Notes: a model not told the origin generated them from the sequence alone. A DNA stretch of 64,000 nucleotides from an uncultured Acidobacteriota bacterium (GCA_902826455.1 CADEEV010000001.1:184955-248954), one strand, 5' to 3'. Counted from the first letter of the stretch, positions 51,401 to 62,843 are shown. Translations and numbers: made by a program.

Positions 51401-52641
51401 GCGAACATCTCCTGCACCTTGCGGATGCCCGCCACGAGGGCGTCGATCTCCTCGAAGGTGTTGTAGAGCCCGAACGAGGCGCGCGCGGTTGCCGGGATGC
51501 CGAAGCGGTCCATGACGGGCTGGGCGCAGTGATGGCCCGTGCGGATCGCGATGCCTTCGTAGTCGAGGACGGTGCCGATGTCGTGGGGGTGGATGCCCTC
51601 GAGGGTGAAGGACAGGACGCCGACCTTCTCCCGCGCCGTCCCCACGAGGGTGAGGCCTTCGATCTTCGACGCTTGCTCGGTCGCATAGGCGAGGAGCGCG
51701 TCCTCGTGGGCGGCGATCCGGTCGAGGCCCAGGTGGGTCAGGTAGTCGAGGGCCGCGCCCAGGGCGATGGCGCCGGCGATGTTCGGCGTTCCCGCCTCGA
51801 ACTTGTAGGGAATGTCGTTGTACGTCGTCTTCTCGAACGTGACCGAGAGGATCATGTCGCCGCCGCCCTGGTATGGAGGCATCGCCTTGAGATGCTCGGC
51901 CCTGGCGTACAGCGCGCCGATGCCCGTCGGCCCGTAGGCCTTGTGGCCGGAGAAGCCCAGGAAGTCGCAATCGAGGTCGCGCACGTCGACTGTCATGCGG
52001 GGCACGGACTGGGCCGCGTCCACGAACATCAGGGCGCCGTGGGCGTGGGCGAGCGCCGCGATGCGCTTCACCGGGAGCACGGTACCGAGGGCGTTCGAGA
52101 CGTGGGCGACCGACACGAGCCGGGTGCGCGGCGTGATCGCCTTCTCGATGGCTTCGAGTGCGACCTCGCCCGCATCGCTGATCGGCACGACGCGAAGCTG
52201 CGCGCCCTTCTCCTCGCACAGCAGCTGCCAGGGCACGATGTTCGAGTGGTGCTCGAGGCCCGTGATGAGGATCTCGTCTCCGGCGCCGACGTTCTTGCGG
52301 CCCCACGTCGAGGCCACGAGGTTGACGGCCTCGGTCGTGCCACGGGTATAGACGATCTCCTCGCTGGAGGCAGCCCCCAGGAAGCGCTGGATCACGGCCC
52401 GCGCGCCCTCGTAGGCGTCGGTCGCCTTCATCGACAGCTCGTGGACGCCCCGGTGCACGTTCGCGTAGCACTCTTCGTAGACCCGGCTCTCGGCGTCGAT
52501 CACGGCGCGCGGCTTCTGGGACGACGCCGCGTTGTCGAGGTAGACGAGGGGCTTGTCGTGCACGGACCGGGCCAGGATCGGGAAGTCCGAGCGCACCCGC
52601 GCGAGGTCGTAGGCGTGTTCGCGTCGTTCGGCCGTGCTCAT
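51397..52641 (-). CDS. sufS: Cysteine desulfurase SufS (class V aminotransferase fold)
   Basis: 414 residues, normal for the family. It starts with DFPILARSVHDKPLVYLDNA and has His131 (GLEHHSNIVPW) stacking on PLP and Lys234 (FSGHKAYGPTG) for the internal aldimine. Cys372 (RTGHHCAQP) is the persulfide-forming residue in the short RxGHHCA loop of type II desulfurases. The enzyme takes sulfur from cysteine, giving alanine and an enzyme persulfide passed to SufU. ATG 52641 overlaps the sufD stop (ATGA), and the stop overlaps the sufU GTG. Confidence 0.95.
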   Translation of the reverse strand: MSTAERREHAYDLARVRSDFPILARSVHDKPLVYLDNAASSQKPRAVIDAESRVYEECYANVHRGVHELSMKATDAYEGARAVIQRFLGAASSEEIVYTRGTTEAVNLVASTWGRKNVGAGDEILITGLEHHSNIVPWQLLCEEKGAQLRVVPISDAGEVALEAIEKAITPRTRLVSVAHVSNALGTVLPVKRIAALAHAHGALMFVDAAQSVPRMTVDVRDLDCDFLGFSGHKAYGPTGIGALYARAEHLKAMPPYQGGGDMILSVTFEKTTYNDIPYKFEAGTPNIAGAIALGAALDYLTHLGLDRIAAHEDALLAYATEQASKIEGLTLVGTAREKVGVLSFTLEGIHPHDIGTVLDYEGIAIRTGHHCAQPVMDRFGIPATARASFGLYNTFEEIDALVAGIRKVQEMFA

Positions 52642-53930
52642 GCCGCCTCCGTTCGTCCCGGGCCTCCGGGCAGGAGCGTGCCCAGGACCGTCTCGAGGGA
52701 TCGGCGCAGCGCCGCCACCGGCACGCGGGCCACGAGCTCGCTCGCGAAGGCCCAGGTCAGAAGTCCCCGGGCCTCGTCCTCGCCGATCCCGCGCGAGCGG
52801 AGGTAGAACAGCGCCGTCGCGTCGAGCTGCCCGATCGTCGATCCGTGCTTGCACTTCACGTCGTCGGCCAGGATCTCGAGCTGCGGCGTCGAGTGCACGA
52901 GGGCCTCGCGGGACAGCAGCAGGTTCGGGTTCGACTGCTGCGCGTCCGTCTTCTGGGCGTCCTTCCGGACGGTGATGCGGCCGTGGAAGACGCCGCGGGC
53001 CCGATCGCCCACGATGCCCTTGTAGAGCTCGCGGCTCGAGCAGTGGGGCCTGGCGTGGTCGATGCGGGAGTGGGTGTCGAGGAGCTGGCTACCCCGGCCC
53101 ACGAAGAGGCCGTTGAGGGCGGCCTCGGCACCCTCGCCGTCGAACCTCTGGTCGATGTCGGTGCGCGCCAGAGCCGCTCCCAGCGCGAAGCTGTGGGAGC
53201 TGAACCGGCTGTTCCGGCCCTGGGCGATCGCCAGGGTTCCGACGTGGTAGGCGGCGTCGCCCTCGCGCTGCAGCTTCACGTGGGTCAGGCCCGCGCCGTC
53301 GTCGAGACGGATCTCCGTCACGCCGTTCGTCAGATAGCGGAACGCGTCGTCGCCGACGTAGGTCTCGACGAGGGTCGCCTCGCTGCCGCGGCCCCCGAGG
53401 ACGAGCGCTCGCGGGTAGGAGACCGTGGGCGCGGGGCCGGAGGCCGTGGACATCCAGACGATCTGGATCGGCTCGGCCACGCGCGTGCCCGCCGGAACGT
53501 CGAGGACGACGCCGTCCTCAAGGAAGGCCGTGTTGAGGCAGGCGAAGGCGTTGCGCTCGCCGGTCGCGAGCCGCGTCAGGCTGGACTCGAGGCGGGCCGG
53601 GTCGCTCGCGAGCGCCTCGCGCAGGCGCCTCACCAGGGAGCCCGCCTCGCCCAGCCGCGTGAGCGTGGCCGAGTAGCGCCCGTCCACGAAGACGATCTCG
53701 GGTCCGCCCAGGTCGGGCACGCCCAGGGCGGCGAGCCGCGCGCGATCCGGCTCCTGCGAGTTCTCGGGCCGCGCGAAGGAGGTCCGCGCCAGCTCGGCGA
53801 CGTTCGTCTCGCGCCAGTCCTCGTCGCGCACCGTGGGGAAGCCGCGGGCCTTGAAGCGGGCGAAGGCGGCCGTGCGCGCGCCGCGCACCCACGGTGCGCC
53901 CGTGTCGGTCTGTTCCTCGACGGAGTTCAT
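52638..53930 (-). CDS. sufD: Fe-S cluster assembly protein SufD
   Basis: 430 residues. Start region RFKARGFPTVRDEDWRETNV is typical, as are the beta-helix repeats GVVLDVPAGTRVAEPIQIVW, GFVGRGSQLLDTHSRIDHARP-like LFVGRGSQLLDTHSRIDHA, and the C-terminal ILADDVKCKHGSTIGQLDAT and SRGIGEDEARGLLTWAFASE. SufD pairs with SufB and two SufC ATPases to form the scaffold complex. ATG 53930 was chosen because it lies 5 bases after the sufC stop; an in-frame start at 53972 would lie inside sufC. Confidence 0.93.
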   Translation of the reverse strand: MNSVEEQTDTGAPWVRGARTAAFARFKARGFPTVRDEDWRETNVAELARTSFARPENSQEPDRARLAALGVPDLGGPEIVFVDGRYSATLTRLGEAGSLVRRLREALASDPARLESSLTRLATGERNAFACLNTAFLEDGVVLDVPAGTRVAEPIQIVWMSTASGPAPTVSYPRALVLGGRGSEATLVETYVGDDAFRYLTNGVTEIRLDDGAGLTHVKLQREGDAAYHVGTLAIAQGRNSRFSSHSFALGAALARTDIDQRFDGEGAEAALNGLFVGRGSQLLDTHSRIDHARPHCSSRELYKGIVGDRARGVFHGRITVRKDAQKTDAQQSNPNLLLSREALVHSTPQLEILADDVKCKHGSTIGQLDATALFYLRSRGIGEDEARGLLTWAFASELVARVPVAALRRSLETVLGTLLPGGPGRTEAA

Positions 53931-53935
53931 GGCCG

Positions 53936-54697
<762 letters not shown>

Positions 54698-54706
54698 GAC
54701 TCCGTC

Positions 54707-54736
54707 AGCTTAGGCCAATCCGTACTGTTTGGTCAA
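54707..54736 (-). promoter_or_regulatory. sufC promoter with shared TTGAC-N5-GTACGG motif
   Basis: On the minus strand TTGACC (54736-54731) is followed after five bases by GTACGG (54725-54720). A possible -10 box TAAGCT lies at 54712-54707, giving 18-base spacing. The same arrangement, TTGACT-N5-GTACGG with TAGCAT at the same distance, precedes sufB. The conserved GTACGG inside the spacer is a candidate Rrf2 binding element. Confidence 0.6.
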
Positions 54737-54815
54737 GTTTCTAAAAGGCTGTCCCGTAGCCATTTGTGGATGAGCGGGCTACACTCGCGCCGTCACCGAT
54801 CCCGGGAGGAACAGC

Positions 54816-56492
54816 GTGCTGAGCCTGCTGGCCGTGCTTGCCGCGGCCGATCTCGTTCTCGTCGGCGGACGAGTCCACACGATGGACGCGCGCCCGGCCG
54901 GGGCGACCGCCCTTGCGATCTCGGGCGAGCGCATCGTGGCCGTGGGCAGCGACAGCGAGATGCGGCGACTGGTCGGCCCCGGCACGCGCGTCCTGGATCT
55001 GGGCGGGCGAGCCGTGCTGCCCGGCCTGATCGACACCCATACCCACGCCTTCGACGCGATGCGCAGCCGTGTCGCCGGCAACCTGGATCTCGGCATCCCC
55101 GACGTTCCCTCGCTCGCCGCGGCCGCAGGAATCGTGACCCGGCGCGCGCGCGAGGTCGCGGCGGGCGCCTGGATCGTGGGAGACCGCTGGGACGAGTCGA
55201 AGTGGCCGGAAGGCCGTTACATCCGTCGAACGGACGTCGACGCCGGGACCGAAGGCCGCCCCGTGTACCTCGAGCACATCTCGGGTCACGCCGCGACCGT
55301 GAACGGGGAGGCCCTGAGGCTCGCCGGGCTGACGCGCGACACGCCGGATCCCGTCGGTGGAGCCCTCGAGCGCGACGCGCGAGGCGAGCTGACCGGCGTG
55401 CTGAAGGACACGGCCATGAGCCTCGTCAGCGTGAAGATTCCGGTATCGGCCTTCGGCGCCCGGGAGCGCATCGCCACCGCCGAGCGCGTCAGCCGTGAAG
55501 CGGCGGTCGTCGGTCTCACGACCCTGCACGACTCCGCCCCGACGGCCGAGGCCCTCCGCGGCTACCAGGAAGGCGAGGCGGCCGGGAAGCTGAAGGTCCG
55601 GATCCTCGCGAACCCACTGGTCGCTCCCGAAGACGCCGAACAGACCCTCGATCGGCTCGAGGCCATGGGCGTCCACACGGGCCACGGCAGCGCCCACGTG
55701 CGCTGGGGCGGCGTGAAGTTCTTCACGGACGGCGGCATGGCCGCGAAGACGATCGCCGTCACCGCTCACGGCCCCGTCGGCGACGACGCGAACCTGGGGC
55801 TGACGCGCTGGGAGGAGCCCAGGCTGGCCGCGGCGATGAAGCGCGCCCACGACCTCGGCTGGCAGATCACCGCCCACGCCATCGGCGACCGCGCGATCGG
55901 CCAGGTGCTCGACGCGCTCGAGTCCGCGCTCGGCCCCGAGCCCGGCGACCATCGCAGCCGCATCGTGCACTGCGGGATCACGACGCCGGCGCTGCTCGAG
56001 CGCATCCATCGTCTCGGCGTCTACGTGGACCACAACCCCCCGTTCGTGTACTGGATCGGCGCCTGGTTCCTGAACTACGGACCGGAGCGGGCGGCCATGG
56101 CCTATCGCGGTGCCAGCTACGAGAAGGCGGGCATCGTCGCGTCGGGCGGCAGCGACTTCTCGGTGACGGCGCTCTCGCCGTGGTGGGGAATCGCGGCGGC
56201 GGTCGAGCGCAAGACCTACGGCACAGGCGTCGTCTACGCGCCCGAGGAGCGCGTAGACGTGGCGACGGCGCTTCGCTGGTACACCGTGAACGGCGCCCGA
56301 GCCGGCTTCGAGGAGAAGGAAAAGGGCACGCTCGCCGCGGGGAAGCTCGCCGACCTGATCGTGCTCGATCGCGATCCGCTGACGACCCCGTCAGCCGAAC
56401 TCGCGAAGGTGAAGGTGCTCGCGACCTTCATCGGCGGAGAGATCGTCCACCAGGACGCGGCGCTGCCCTGGAAGCCAGCCGCGTCGCGATAG
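54816..56492 (+). CDS. YtcJ-like metal-dependent amidohydrolase
   Basis: 558 residues. The composite-barrel amidohydrolase pattern is complete: LVLVGGRVHTMDARPAG, LPGLIDTHTHAFDAM (His-x-His), VKFFTDGGMAAKTIAV, ITAHAIGDRAIGQVL (His), SRIVHCGITTP (His), ASGGSDFSV (Asp), and the returning beta domain GTLAAGKLADLIVLDRDP. YtcJ-like enzymes hydrolyse amides, formamides or ring amidines; the substrate is unknown. The GTG at 54816 follows GGGAGGAAC; the N-terminus is only weakly hydrophobic, so export is uncertain. It sits head-to-head with sufC and tail-to-tail with sufB, interrupting the suf genes. Confidence 0.88.
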   Translation: MLSLLAVLAAADLVLVGGRVHTMDARPAGATALAISGERIVAVGSDSEMRRLVGPGTRVLDLGGRAVLPGLIDTHTHAFDAMRSRVAGNLDLGIPDVPSLAAAAGIVTRRAREVAAGAWIVGDRWDESKWPEGRYIRRTDVDAGTEGRPVYLEHISGHAATVNGEALRLAGLTRDTPDPVGGALERDARGELTGVLKDTAMSLVSVKIPVSAFGARERIATAERVSREAAVVGLTTLHDSAPTAEALRGYQEGEAAGKLKVRILANPLVAPEDAEQTLDRLEAMGVHTGHGSAHVRWGGVKFFTDGGMAAKTIAVTAHGPVGDDANLGLTRWEEPRLAAAMKRAHDLGWQITAHAIGDRAIGQVLDALESALGPEPGDHRSRIVHCGITTPALLERIHRLGVYVDHNPPFVYWIGAWFLNYGPERAAMAYRGASYEKAGIVASGGSDFSVTALSPWWGIAAAVERKTYGTGVVYAPEERVDVATALRWYTVNGARAGFEEKEKGTLAAGKLADLIVLDRDPLTTPSAELAKVKVLATFIGGEIVHQDAALPWKPAASR

Positions 56493-57941
<1,449 letters not shown>

Positions 57942-57968
57942 CGCCGGCTCCACCACTGCATGTCTTCG

Positions 57969-57998
57969 ATGCTAGGCGATACCGTACGAAAAAGTCAA
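57969..57998 (-). promoter_or_regulatory. sufB promoter with shared TTGAC-N5-GTACGG motif
   Basis: On the minus strand TTGACT (57998-57993) is followed after five bases by GTACGG (57987-57982). TAGCAT (57974-57969), with 18-base spacing, is a plausible -10. The -35 box overlaps the TGA stop of the upstream ornithine-cyclodeaminase-like gene, so sufB may also receive read-through transcription. The motif matches the sufC promoter. Confidence 0.6.
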
Positions 57999-59005
57999 TG
58001 TTCGGCGGGCCCCGCCAGGTCGAACCACGTCCCGCGGTTCAGGCGGCGGGCGTTCTCGAAGAGGGCCTGCGCCGCGGCCACGTCCTCGACGGCCAGGCCC
58101 AGGGACTTGAACACCGTGATCTCGCGCGGTCCCGTACGGCCGGGGAGGCTCCCGACCAGCACCTCACCGAGCTCCCCGCGGATGTGATCGTCGCCGAAGC
58201 GGCCCTCGGCTTTGGGGATCAGGAAGTCCCCGGCCTCGTTCTGCGCGGACTCGCGGCGATCGACGAAGAGCCGCGAGGCCGCGACCAGGTCGGAGTCGAG
58301 CTCGCGGTCCGTCCGGAGGCTGGCGCCGACCGCGTTCACGTGGGCGCCTTCCGCCACCCAGGCCGCGTGCAGGACGGGCTCGCGCGCCGCGCTGACGGTG
58401 CAGACGATGTCGGCGCCGTCGACCGCGTCCTGCGCGCTGGCGACGCCCTCCACCGCTATCTCCAGCCGCTTGCGCGCGTGCTTCACGAACGTCGCGACGT
58501 TGGCGGGATCGCGGCTCCACGCGCGGACCCGCCTGAGAGGCCGGGCCGCGGCCATCGCCTCGAGATGGGTGAGGGCCTGAACGCCCGAGCCCAGGATCGC
58601 GAGGTCCCCGGCGTCCTCGCGCGCGAGCGCCCGGGTCGCGACGCCCGAGACGGCCGCCGTCCGTAGCGCCGTGATCGAGCTCGCGTCGAGAACCGCCAGC
58701 AGCTCCCCGTGCCCGGCCTCGAAGAGCAGCACCGCGCCCTGGTGGGAATCGAGGGCGGTGCCATGGTTTCCGGGAACGACCGTGATCGCCTTGATGCCGA
58801 CGGCGCCGGTCGCGGTCAGCATCGCCGGCATGGCGGCAAAGGCCCCGTGACCGTCCGGAAACCGGAACACCTGGCGCAGGGGAAGGATCGCCTCGCCGCG
58901 AGCCAGGCCTGCGAGGACGTCGGCCATCGCCGCCATGCAGTCGGGCATGGACAGGAGCCCCGGCACCTCGGCGCGCGAGACGAAGAGGATCGGCATGCCG
59001 GGCAT
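57995..59005 (-). CDS. Ornithine cyclodeaminase/mu-crystallin family protein
   Basis: 336 residues. It begins ILFVSRAEVPGLLSMPDCMA and carries LPLRQVFRFPDGHGAFAAMP, GIKAITVVPGNHG, the Rossmann NAD(P)-binding part LAILGSGVQALTHLEAMAAA, VCTVSAAREPVLHAAW and VNAVGASLRTDRELDSDLV, all standard for the family. Members are ornithine or alanine dehydrogenase-type enzymes, or ketimine/imine reductases. The conserved Lys of OCD fits GIKAITVVPGN. ATG 59005 has AAGG 7 bases upstream. It is divergent from the cNMP protein; sufB lies just downstream on the same strand. Confidence 0.87.
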   Translation of the reverse strand: MPGMPILFVSRAEVPGLLSMPDCMAAMADVLAGLARGEAILPLRQVFRFPDGHGAFAAMPAMLTATGAVGIKAITVVPGNHGTALDSHQGAVLLFEAGHGELLAVLDASSITALRTAAVSGVATRALAREDAGDLAILGSGVQALTHLEAMAAARPLRRVRAWSRDPANVATFVKHARKRLEIAVEGVASAQDAVDGADIVCTVSAAREPVLHAAWVAEGAHVNAVGASLRTDRELDSDLVAASRLFVDRRESAQNEAGDFLIPKAEGRFGDDHIRGELGEVLVGSLPGRTGPREITVFKSLGLAVEDVAAAQALFENARRLNRGTWFDLAGPAEH

Positions 59006-59047
59006 GTTATAACCTTGCGACCCTCTGTCCCGCCGCTAGGAGTTCCG

Positions 59048-60181
59048 ATGCCCGAGTCGGTCCAGGACCACATCAACAGGAAGAGCTACCCGAAGGCCAT
59101 CGATCTCCTCAAGGCGCAGCTCAAGACGCGCCCGAAGGATCAGCGCATCCGCCTGCAGCTCGCGGACGTGCTGGTGCTCGCGAACCGGGGCCGGGAGGCG
59201 GGCCCGATCCTGATGGGCATCGCCGACGAGCACGCGAACGACGGCTTCGCGGCCAAGGCCATCGCGATCCTGAAGCGCATCGAGAAGATCGATCCGGGGC
59301 GCCGCGACGTCGAGGAACGGCTGGCCCACCTGCTGAAGGAGAAGACGCGCCAATCGCCCGCGACCGCGCGGCCGGTGGCGGCGGCCCCGGCCTTCGAGAT
59401 GGGGCTCGAGGAGTTCGATCCCTCGAGCGACCCCATGGCCGGGATGCAGTCCGAGGCGCCGCCCGAGGACTTCCCGGTCGCAGCGCCCGCTCCCGAGCCT
59501 TCCCCCGCTCCGACCGCAACGGTCGACGAGCCGCTCCTCGAAGTGAAGATGCCTTCGGAGCCCGAACCCGACCTCCAGCTGACTCCGGAGCCGGCCCCCG
59601 AGCCGGTCCTCGAGGCCGTGCCGGAAGCCGAGCCGATCCTCGAAGCGGTGCCGGAGGTCGTGCCGGAGGCGACGCCGATCGTCGAGAGCGAGGTCGACGA
59701 GGACATGGCGTTCGTGGCTGCCGGCGAGGACGAGGAGGACGCGCCGAAGGACGGGGACTCGATGCTGTCGACCCCGTTGTTCGCCGGGTTCTCCGAGACC
59801 GACCTGGCCGCCGTGATCCGTGGCCTCGAGCTCCTCACGTTCGAACCGGGCGACGTCCTCGTGGCCGAAGGCGCCCCCGGCGACAGCCTCTTCATCCTCA
59901 GCACCGGCAGCGTGAAGTGCTTCGTCCGCAACCCGAAGGGGCACTACATGAAGGTGCACACGCTGAAAGAGGGCGACTTCTTCGGTGAGATCTCGGTGCT
60001 CACGGGCAAGCCGCGCACGGCGACCCTGGTCGCGGCCGAATACGTCGAGGTGCTCGAGCTCAGCAAGGCGAACCTCGACGCGATCACGAAGACGCACCCG
60101 CAGGTGCGGAAGGTGCTGAAGGAGTTCCACGAGCAACGGGCCCAAAGCACGATCAAGGCCATGATCAAGAACAAGGCCTGA
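59048..60181 (+). CDS. Cyclic-nucleotide-binding (Crp-like sensor) protein with TPR-like N-terminus
   Basis: 377 residues. Residues 5-105 are helical and TPR-like (SYPKAIDLLKAQLKTRPKDQ and RIRLQLADVLVLANRGREAG). A long Pro/Glu/Val-rich linker (about 110-225) follows, with repeats of the kind PEPVLEAVPEAEPILEAVPE. Residues about 240-365 are a cNMP-binding domain: LFAGFSETDLAAVIRGLELL, FEPGDVLVAEGAPGDSLFIL, and the phosphate-binding cassette GDFFGEISVLTGKPRTATLV with the Arg. There is no DNA-binding domain, so it probably acts through protein contacts. ATG 59048 follows AGGAG. Divergent from the OCD-like gene with 42 bases between starts. Confidence 0.85.
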   Translation: MPESVQDHINRKSYPKAIDLLKAQLKTRPKDQRIRLQLADVLVLANRGREAGPILMGIADEHANDGFAAKAIAILKRIEKIDPGRRDVEERLAHLLKEKTRQSPATARPVAAAPAFEMGLEEFDPSSDPMAGMQSEAPPEDFPVAAPAPEPSPAPTATVDEPLLEVKMPSEPEPDLQLTPEPAPEPVLEAVPEAEPILEAVPEVVPEATPIVESEVDEDMAFVAAGEDEEDAPKDGDSMLSTPLFAGFSETDLAAVIRGLELLTFEPGDVLVAEGAPGDSLFILSTGSVKCFVRNPKGHYMKVHTLKEGDFFGEISVLTGKPRTATLVAAEYVEVLELSKANLDAITKTHPQVRKVLKEFHEQRAQSTIKAMIKNKA

Positions 60182-60194
60182 GGACCCGCCCGAA

Positions 60195-61376
60195 CTAGCC
60201 GCCCGAGTCCGCCGTTTCCGCGAGGGCCGAGGGCGGCGTCGCGTCGTCGAGCTCGTCGAGGTAGCCCTCGGGCAGCGCGACCTTCTGGGTACCGCCGGTC
60301 TTGCCACGCGGCACGCGCACCGCGTCCGGCGGGAACGGCTGCGAGCGATCGAGACCGGCCACGACCGTCTCCAGGTCCGCCAGGGTCAGCGCCTTCATGA
60401 GCTGCTCGCGCACGGGCGCGCCGCCGCGGAAGCCCTTCGTGTACCACGTGCTGTGCTTCCGGAACATGCGCATGGCGCCGGCTTCGCCGAGCCACTCCGA
60501 GAGCAGCCGCGCGTGCTCGAGCATCACGTCCACGACCCCGCCCAGGTCGGGTGGATCCCGGGGCTCGCGGCCCGCGAACACGTCGGCGAGATCCCGGAAC
60601 AGCCAGGGCCGGCCGAGGCAGCCGCGGCCGACGACGACACCGTCGCAGCCGGTGGAGCGCATCATGCGCAGCGCGTCCTCGGCTTCCCAGATGTCGCCGT
60701 TGCCGAGCACCGGGATGCGCGTGACCGCCTGCTTGAGCTGAGCGATCGCGTCCCAGTCCGCCTCGCCGTCGTAGAGCTGTGCCGCGGTACGGGCGTGCAG
60801 GCTGACCGCGACGCATCCCTCCTCCTCGCCGATCCTTCCGGCGTCGAGGTAGGTGAGATAGCGGTCGTCGATGCCTTTGCGGAACTTGATCGTCACCGGA
60901 ACCGCGCCCGCGGCGCCGACGGCGGCCCGCACGATGTTCCGCAGCAGGCGCGGCTTGAGCGGGATCGCCGCGCCCCCGCCCTTGCTCGTCACCTTGCGCA
61001 CCGGACAGCCGAAGTTCATGTCGAGGTGGTCGATGCGGCCCTCGCCCACGAGCAGGCGCACGGCCTCGCCCACGTAGTGCGGGTCGACGCCGTAGAGCTG
61101 GAGGCTGCGGATCGTCTCGTCGGGCGTGAAGCTCGATAGCAGCAGGGTCTTGCGATTGCCCTCGACGAGGGCGCGAGCCGTGATCATCTCGCTCACGTAG
61201 AGCCCGGCACCGTACTGCCGGCACAAGGTGCGGAACGGCGGGTTCGTGACGCCGGCCATCGGCGCCAGCACCACCGGCGGGTCGACCGTCAGCGGGCCGA
61301 TCCGCAAGGTCGCGAACTCGCCCGGCCGCGCCGGCGGAACGTCGCGGTTGATCGGGCTGCGGTAGGCCGGGTTCAT
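60195..61376 (-). CDS. tRNA-dihydrouridine synthase (Dus family)
   Basis: 393 residues. The FMN-dependent TIM barrel begins VVLAPMAGVTNPPFRTLCRQ and has LDMNFGCPVRKVTSKGGGAA containing the catalytic Cys of FGCP. VTIKFRKGIDD, VSLHARTAAQLYDGEADW, RIPVLGNGDIWEAEDALRMM and GVVVGRGCLGRPWLF supply the flavin and substrate contacts. A C-terminal helical domain follows. It reduces specific uridines in tRNA. ATG 61376 overlaps the rhomboid stop (ATGA), so the two are co-transcribed. The product is about 50 residues longer than usual, mainly in the C-terminal tail. Confidence 0.92.
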   Translation of the reverse strand: MNPAYRSPINRDVPPARPGEFATLRIGPLTVDPPVVLAPMAGVTNPPFRTLCRQYGAGLYVSEMITARALVEGNRKTLLLSSFTPDETIRSLQLYGVDPHYVGEAVRLLVGEGRIDHLDMNFGCPVRKVTSKGGGAAIPLKPRLLRNIVRAAVGAAGAVPVTIKFRKGIDDRYLTYLDAGRIGEEEGCVAVSLHARTAAQLYDGEADWDAIAQLKQAVTRIPVLGNGDIWEAEDALRMMRSTGCDGVVVGRGCLGRPWLFRDLADVFAGREPRDPPDLGGVVDVMLEHARLLSEWLGEAGAMRMFRKHSTWYTKGFRGGAPVREQLMKALTLADLETVVAGLDRSQPFPPDAVRVPRGKTGGTQKVALPEGYLDELDDATPPSALAETADSGG

Positions 61377-62209
61377 CGAAGCGGGATGAGCAGCGACGCT
61401 CCGACCGCGAGGAGCGCCGCCAGGAGGCACCCGCCAGCGAGCAGGACGTGGTCGCCCCGCTCCGGCAGCAAAGGATCGAGGACCCGCCCGGCCAGGTAGC
61501 CGCCGGCGAGCCCGCCGACGTGCGCCCAGTTGTCGATGCCCGGGATCACGAATCCCATCACCAGCCCGCCCAGCGCCCAGTTCCGGGCGGCGTCGCGGAT
61601 CATGCCGCTGCCGCTGCGCCTGCCATAGTAGAGCAGGGCGCCGATGAGGCCGAAGAGCGAGGCCGATGCGCCGACCGTGAAGCGTGAGCCGCCGATGAGC
61701 CAGACCCCGGGCAGCAGGAATCCAGCAACGCTGCTGGCGACGAAGCCGGTCACTCCGGCCAAGACGTAGACGATCACGGTCCGCGCCGTGCCGTAGAGGT
61801 GGGAGGTGAGCGGCAGGAGGTTCCGCGCCGCCATCATGTTCAAGACGATGTGGGGGATGTTGCCATGGAGCCAGGTGGCCGCGAGGGGCGTCCACCACCG
61901 GCCGAGCCCGAACATGGGAAGGGCGCCGCTCGCCCCGAACCGCACCAGCGCGTAGTCGCTCGGGGCAAGACTCAGCAGGCTGCCCTCGCGTCCCGGGGTC
62001 GCGGCCAGCGTCGCCAGGAAGAGGGCACCGCACGCGAACAGCACGACGGCGAGGAATGCGTTGTCGTCGCCCAGGTTCCGCAGCAGGCCCGCGAAGCCGA
62101 ACAGCCCTGGCCGCACCCGTCCGCAGTTGAGGCAGCGCTCGTCGTTGACGCCGACGAGCTGACCGCACGACGGACACAGCACCGAGCCTTCACGCTTGCG
62201 GCCGAACAT
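61373..62209 (-). CDS. Rhomboid-family intramembrane serine protease with N-terminal zinc ribbon
   Basis: 278 residues. Four cysteines near the start (C12, C15, C26, C29 in CPSCGQLV and CLNCG) form a zinc-ribbon-like module in the cytoplasm. Six or seven hydrophobic helices follow, with the rhomboid signatures HGNIPHIVLNMMA (residues 115-127), catalytic Ser182 in GASASLFGLIGA and catalytic His230 in IDNWAHVGGLAGGYLAG. It cleaves other membrane proteins within or near the bilayer; the substrate is unknown. It is the first gene of the rhomboid-dus pair. Confidence 0.9.
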   Translation of the reverse strand: MFGRKREGSVLCPSCGQLVGVNDERCLNCGRVRPGLFGFAGLLRNLGDDNAFLAVVLFACGALFLATLAATPGREGSLLSLAPSDYALVRFGASGALPMFGLGRWWTPLAATWLHGNIPHIVLNMMAARNLLPLTSHLYGTARTVIVYVLAGVTGFVASSVAGFLLPGVWLIGGSRFTVGASASLFGLIGALLYYGRRSGSGMIRDAARNWALGGLVMGFVIPGIDNWAHVGGLAGGYLAGRVLDPLLPERGDHVLLAGGCLLAALLAVGASLLIPLR

Positions 62210-62246
62210 CCCGGCATCGTACCGGAAGGCGCGGCGGCCTTCGAAT

Positions 62247-62804
62247 TCAGGCGTTGTCGAAGAGGCCCGGCCCGCGCTCGAGGTCGAGCAGCCGTCGCTT
62301 GAGGTCGAGGCCGCCGCCGTAGCCCGTGAGCTTGCCGCTCGCGCCGATCACGCGGTGGCAGGGGATCACGATGGGGATCGGGTTGCTGCCGTTCGCGAGG
62401 CCGACCGCCCGGGAGGCCTCGGGCTTGCCCATGGCCTGCGCCAGCGCGCCATAGGACGTGGTCTCGCCGTACGGGATCCGCAGGAGCGCGTCCCACACCG
62501 AGCGCTGGAACGGCGTGCCTTCGGGACGCAGCGGGAGGTCGAAGGTCCGCAAGCGCCCTGCGAAGTAGGCCGAGAGCTGTTGGGTCGCCTCCCGGAACGT
62601 TGCGGGGCGCTCGCGCCATTCGGGATCGGGGTCGCGCGGCCCGCCGCGCCCGTTCTGGAAGTGGATCAGCGTGAGTGCGTCCGCATCTCCTGCCAGGAGC
62701 AGGGGTCCGATCCGGCTGTCGTTGACACAGTAGTCCATCGCCTCATCCCGCCGGAGCGGCTCTTCGCCCCCGTCGAGTTGCATTGTCCGCCCAGGGCGGG
62801 CCAT
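62247..62804 (-). CDS. ogt: Methylated-DNA--protein-cysteine methyltransferase
   Basis: 185 residues of Ogt type. The core has GTPFQRSVWDALLRIPYGET, then TSYGALAQAMGKPEASRAVG, and the active-site motif IVIPCHRVIG with acceptor Cys149, followed by LTGYGGGLDLKRRLLDLE. It removes O6-alkyl groups from guanine by irreversible transfer to the cysteine. ATG 62804 was chosen because AGGA lies 7 bases upstream; ATGs at 62783 and 62738 are in frame and would give shorter proteins still containing the whole core. Confidence 0.93.
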   Translation of the reverse strand: MARPGRTMQLDGGEEPLRRDEAMDYCVNDSRIGPLLLAGDADALTLIHFQNGRGGPRDPDPEWRERPATFREATQQLSAYFAGRLRTFDLPLRPEGTPFQRSVWDALLRIPYGETTSYGALAQAMGKPEASRAVGLANGSNPIPIVIPCHRVIGASGKLTGYGGGLDLKRRLLDLERGPGLFDNA

Positions 62805-62843
62805 GGTGGGTCCTTCCGATTCCTGAAAACACGGGGGATTCGC

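Noticed and set aside
57959-57961. ATG just upstream of sufB as its start
   Set aside because: It is out of frame with sufB by two bases; the GTG at 57941 with GGAG upstream fits the family N-terminus.
59550-59700. Pro/Glu/Val-rich repeats as a DNA repeat element
   Set aside because: The repeats are inside one reading frame, vary at codon level and form a flexible protein linker between the TPR-like and cNMP domains.
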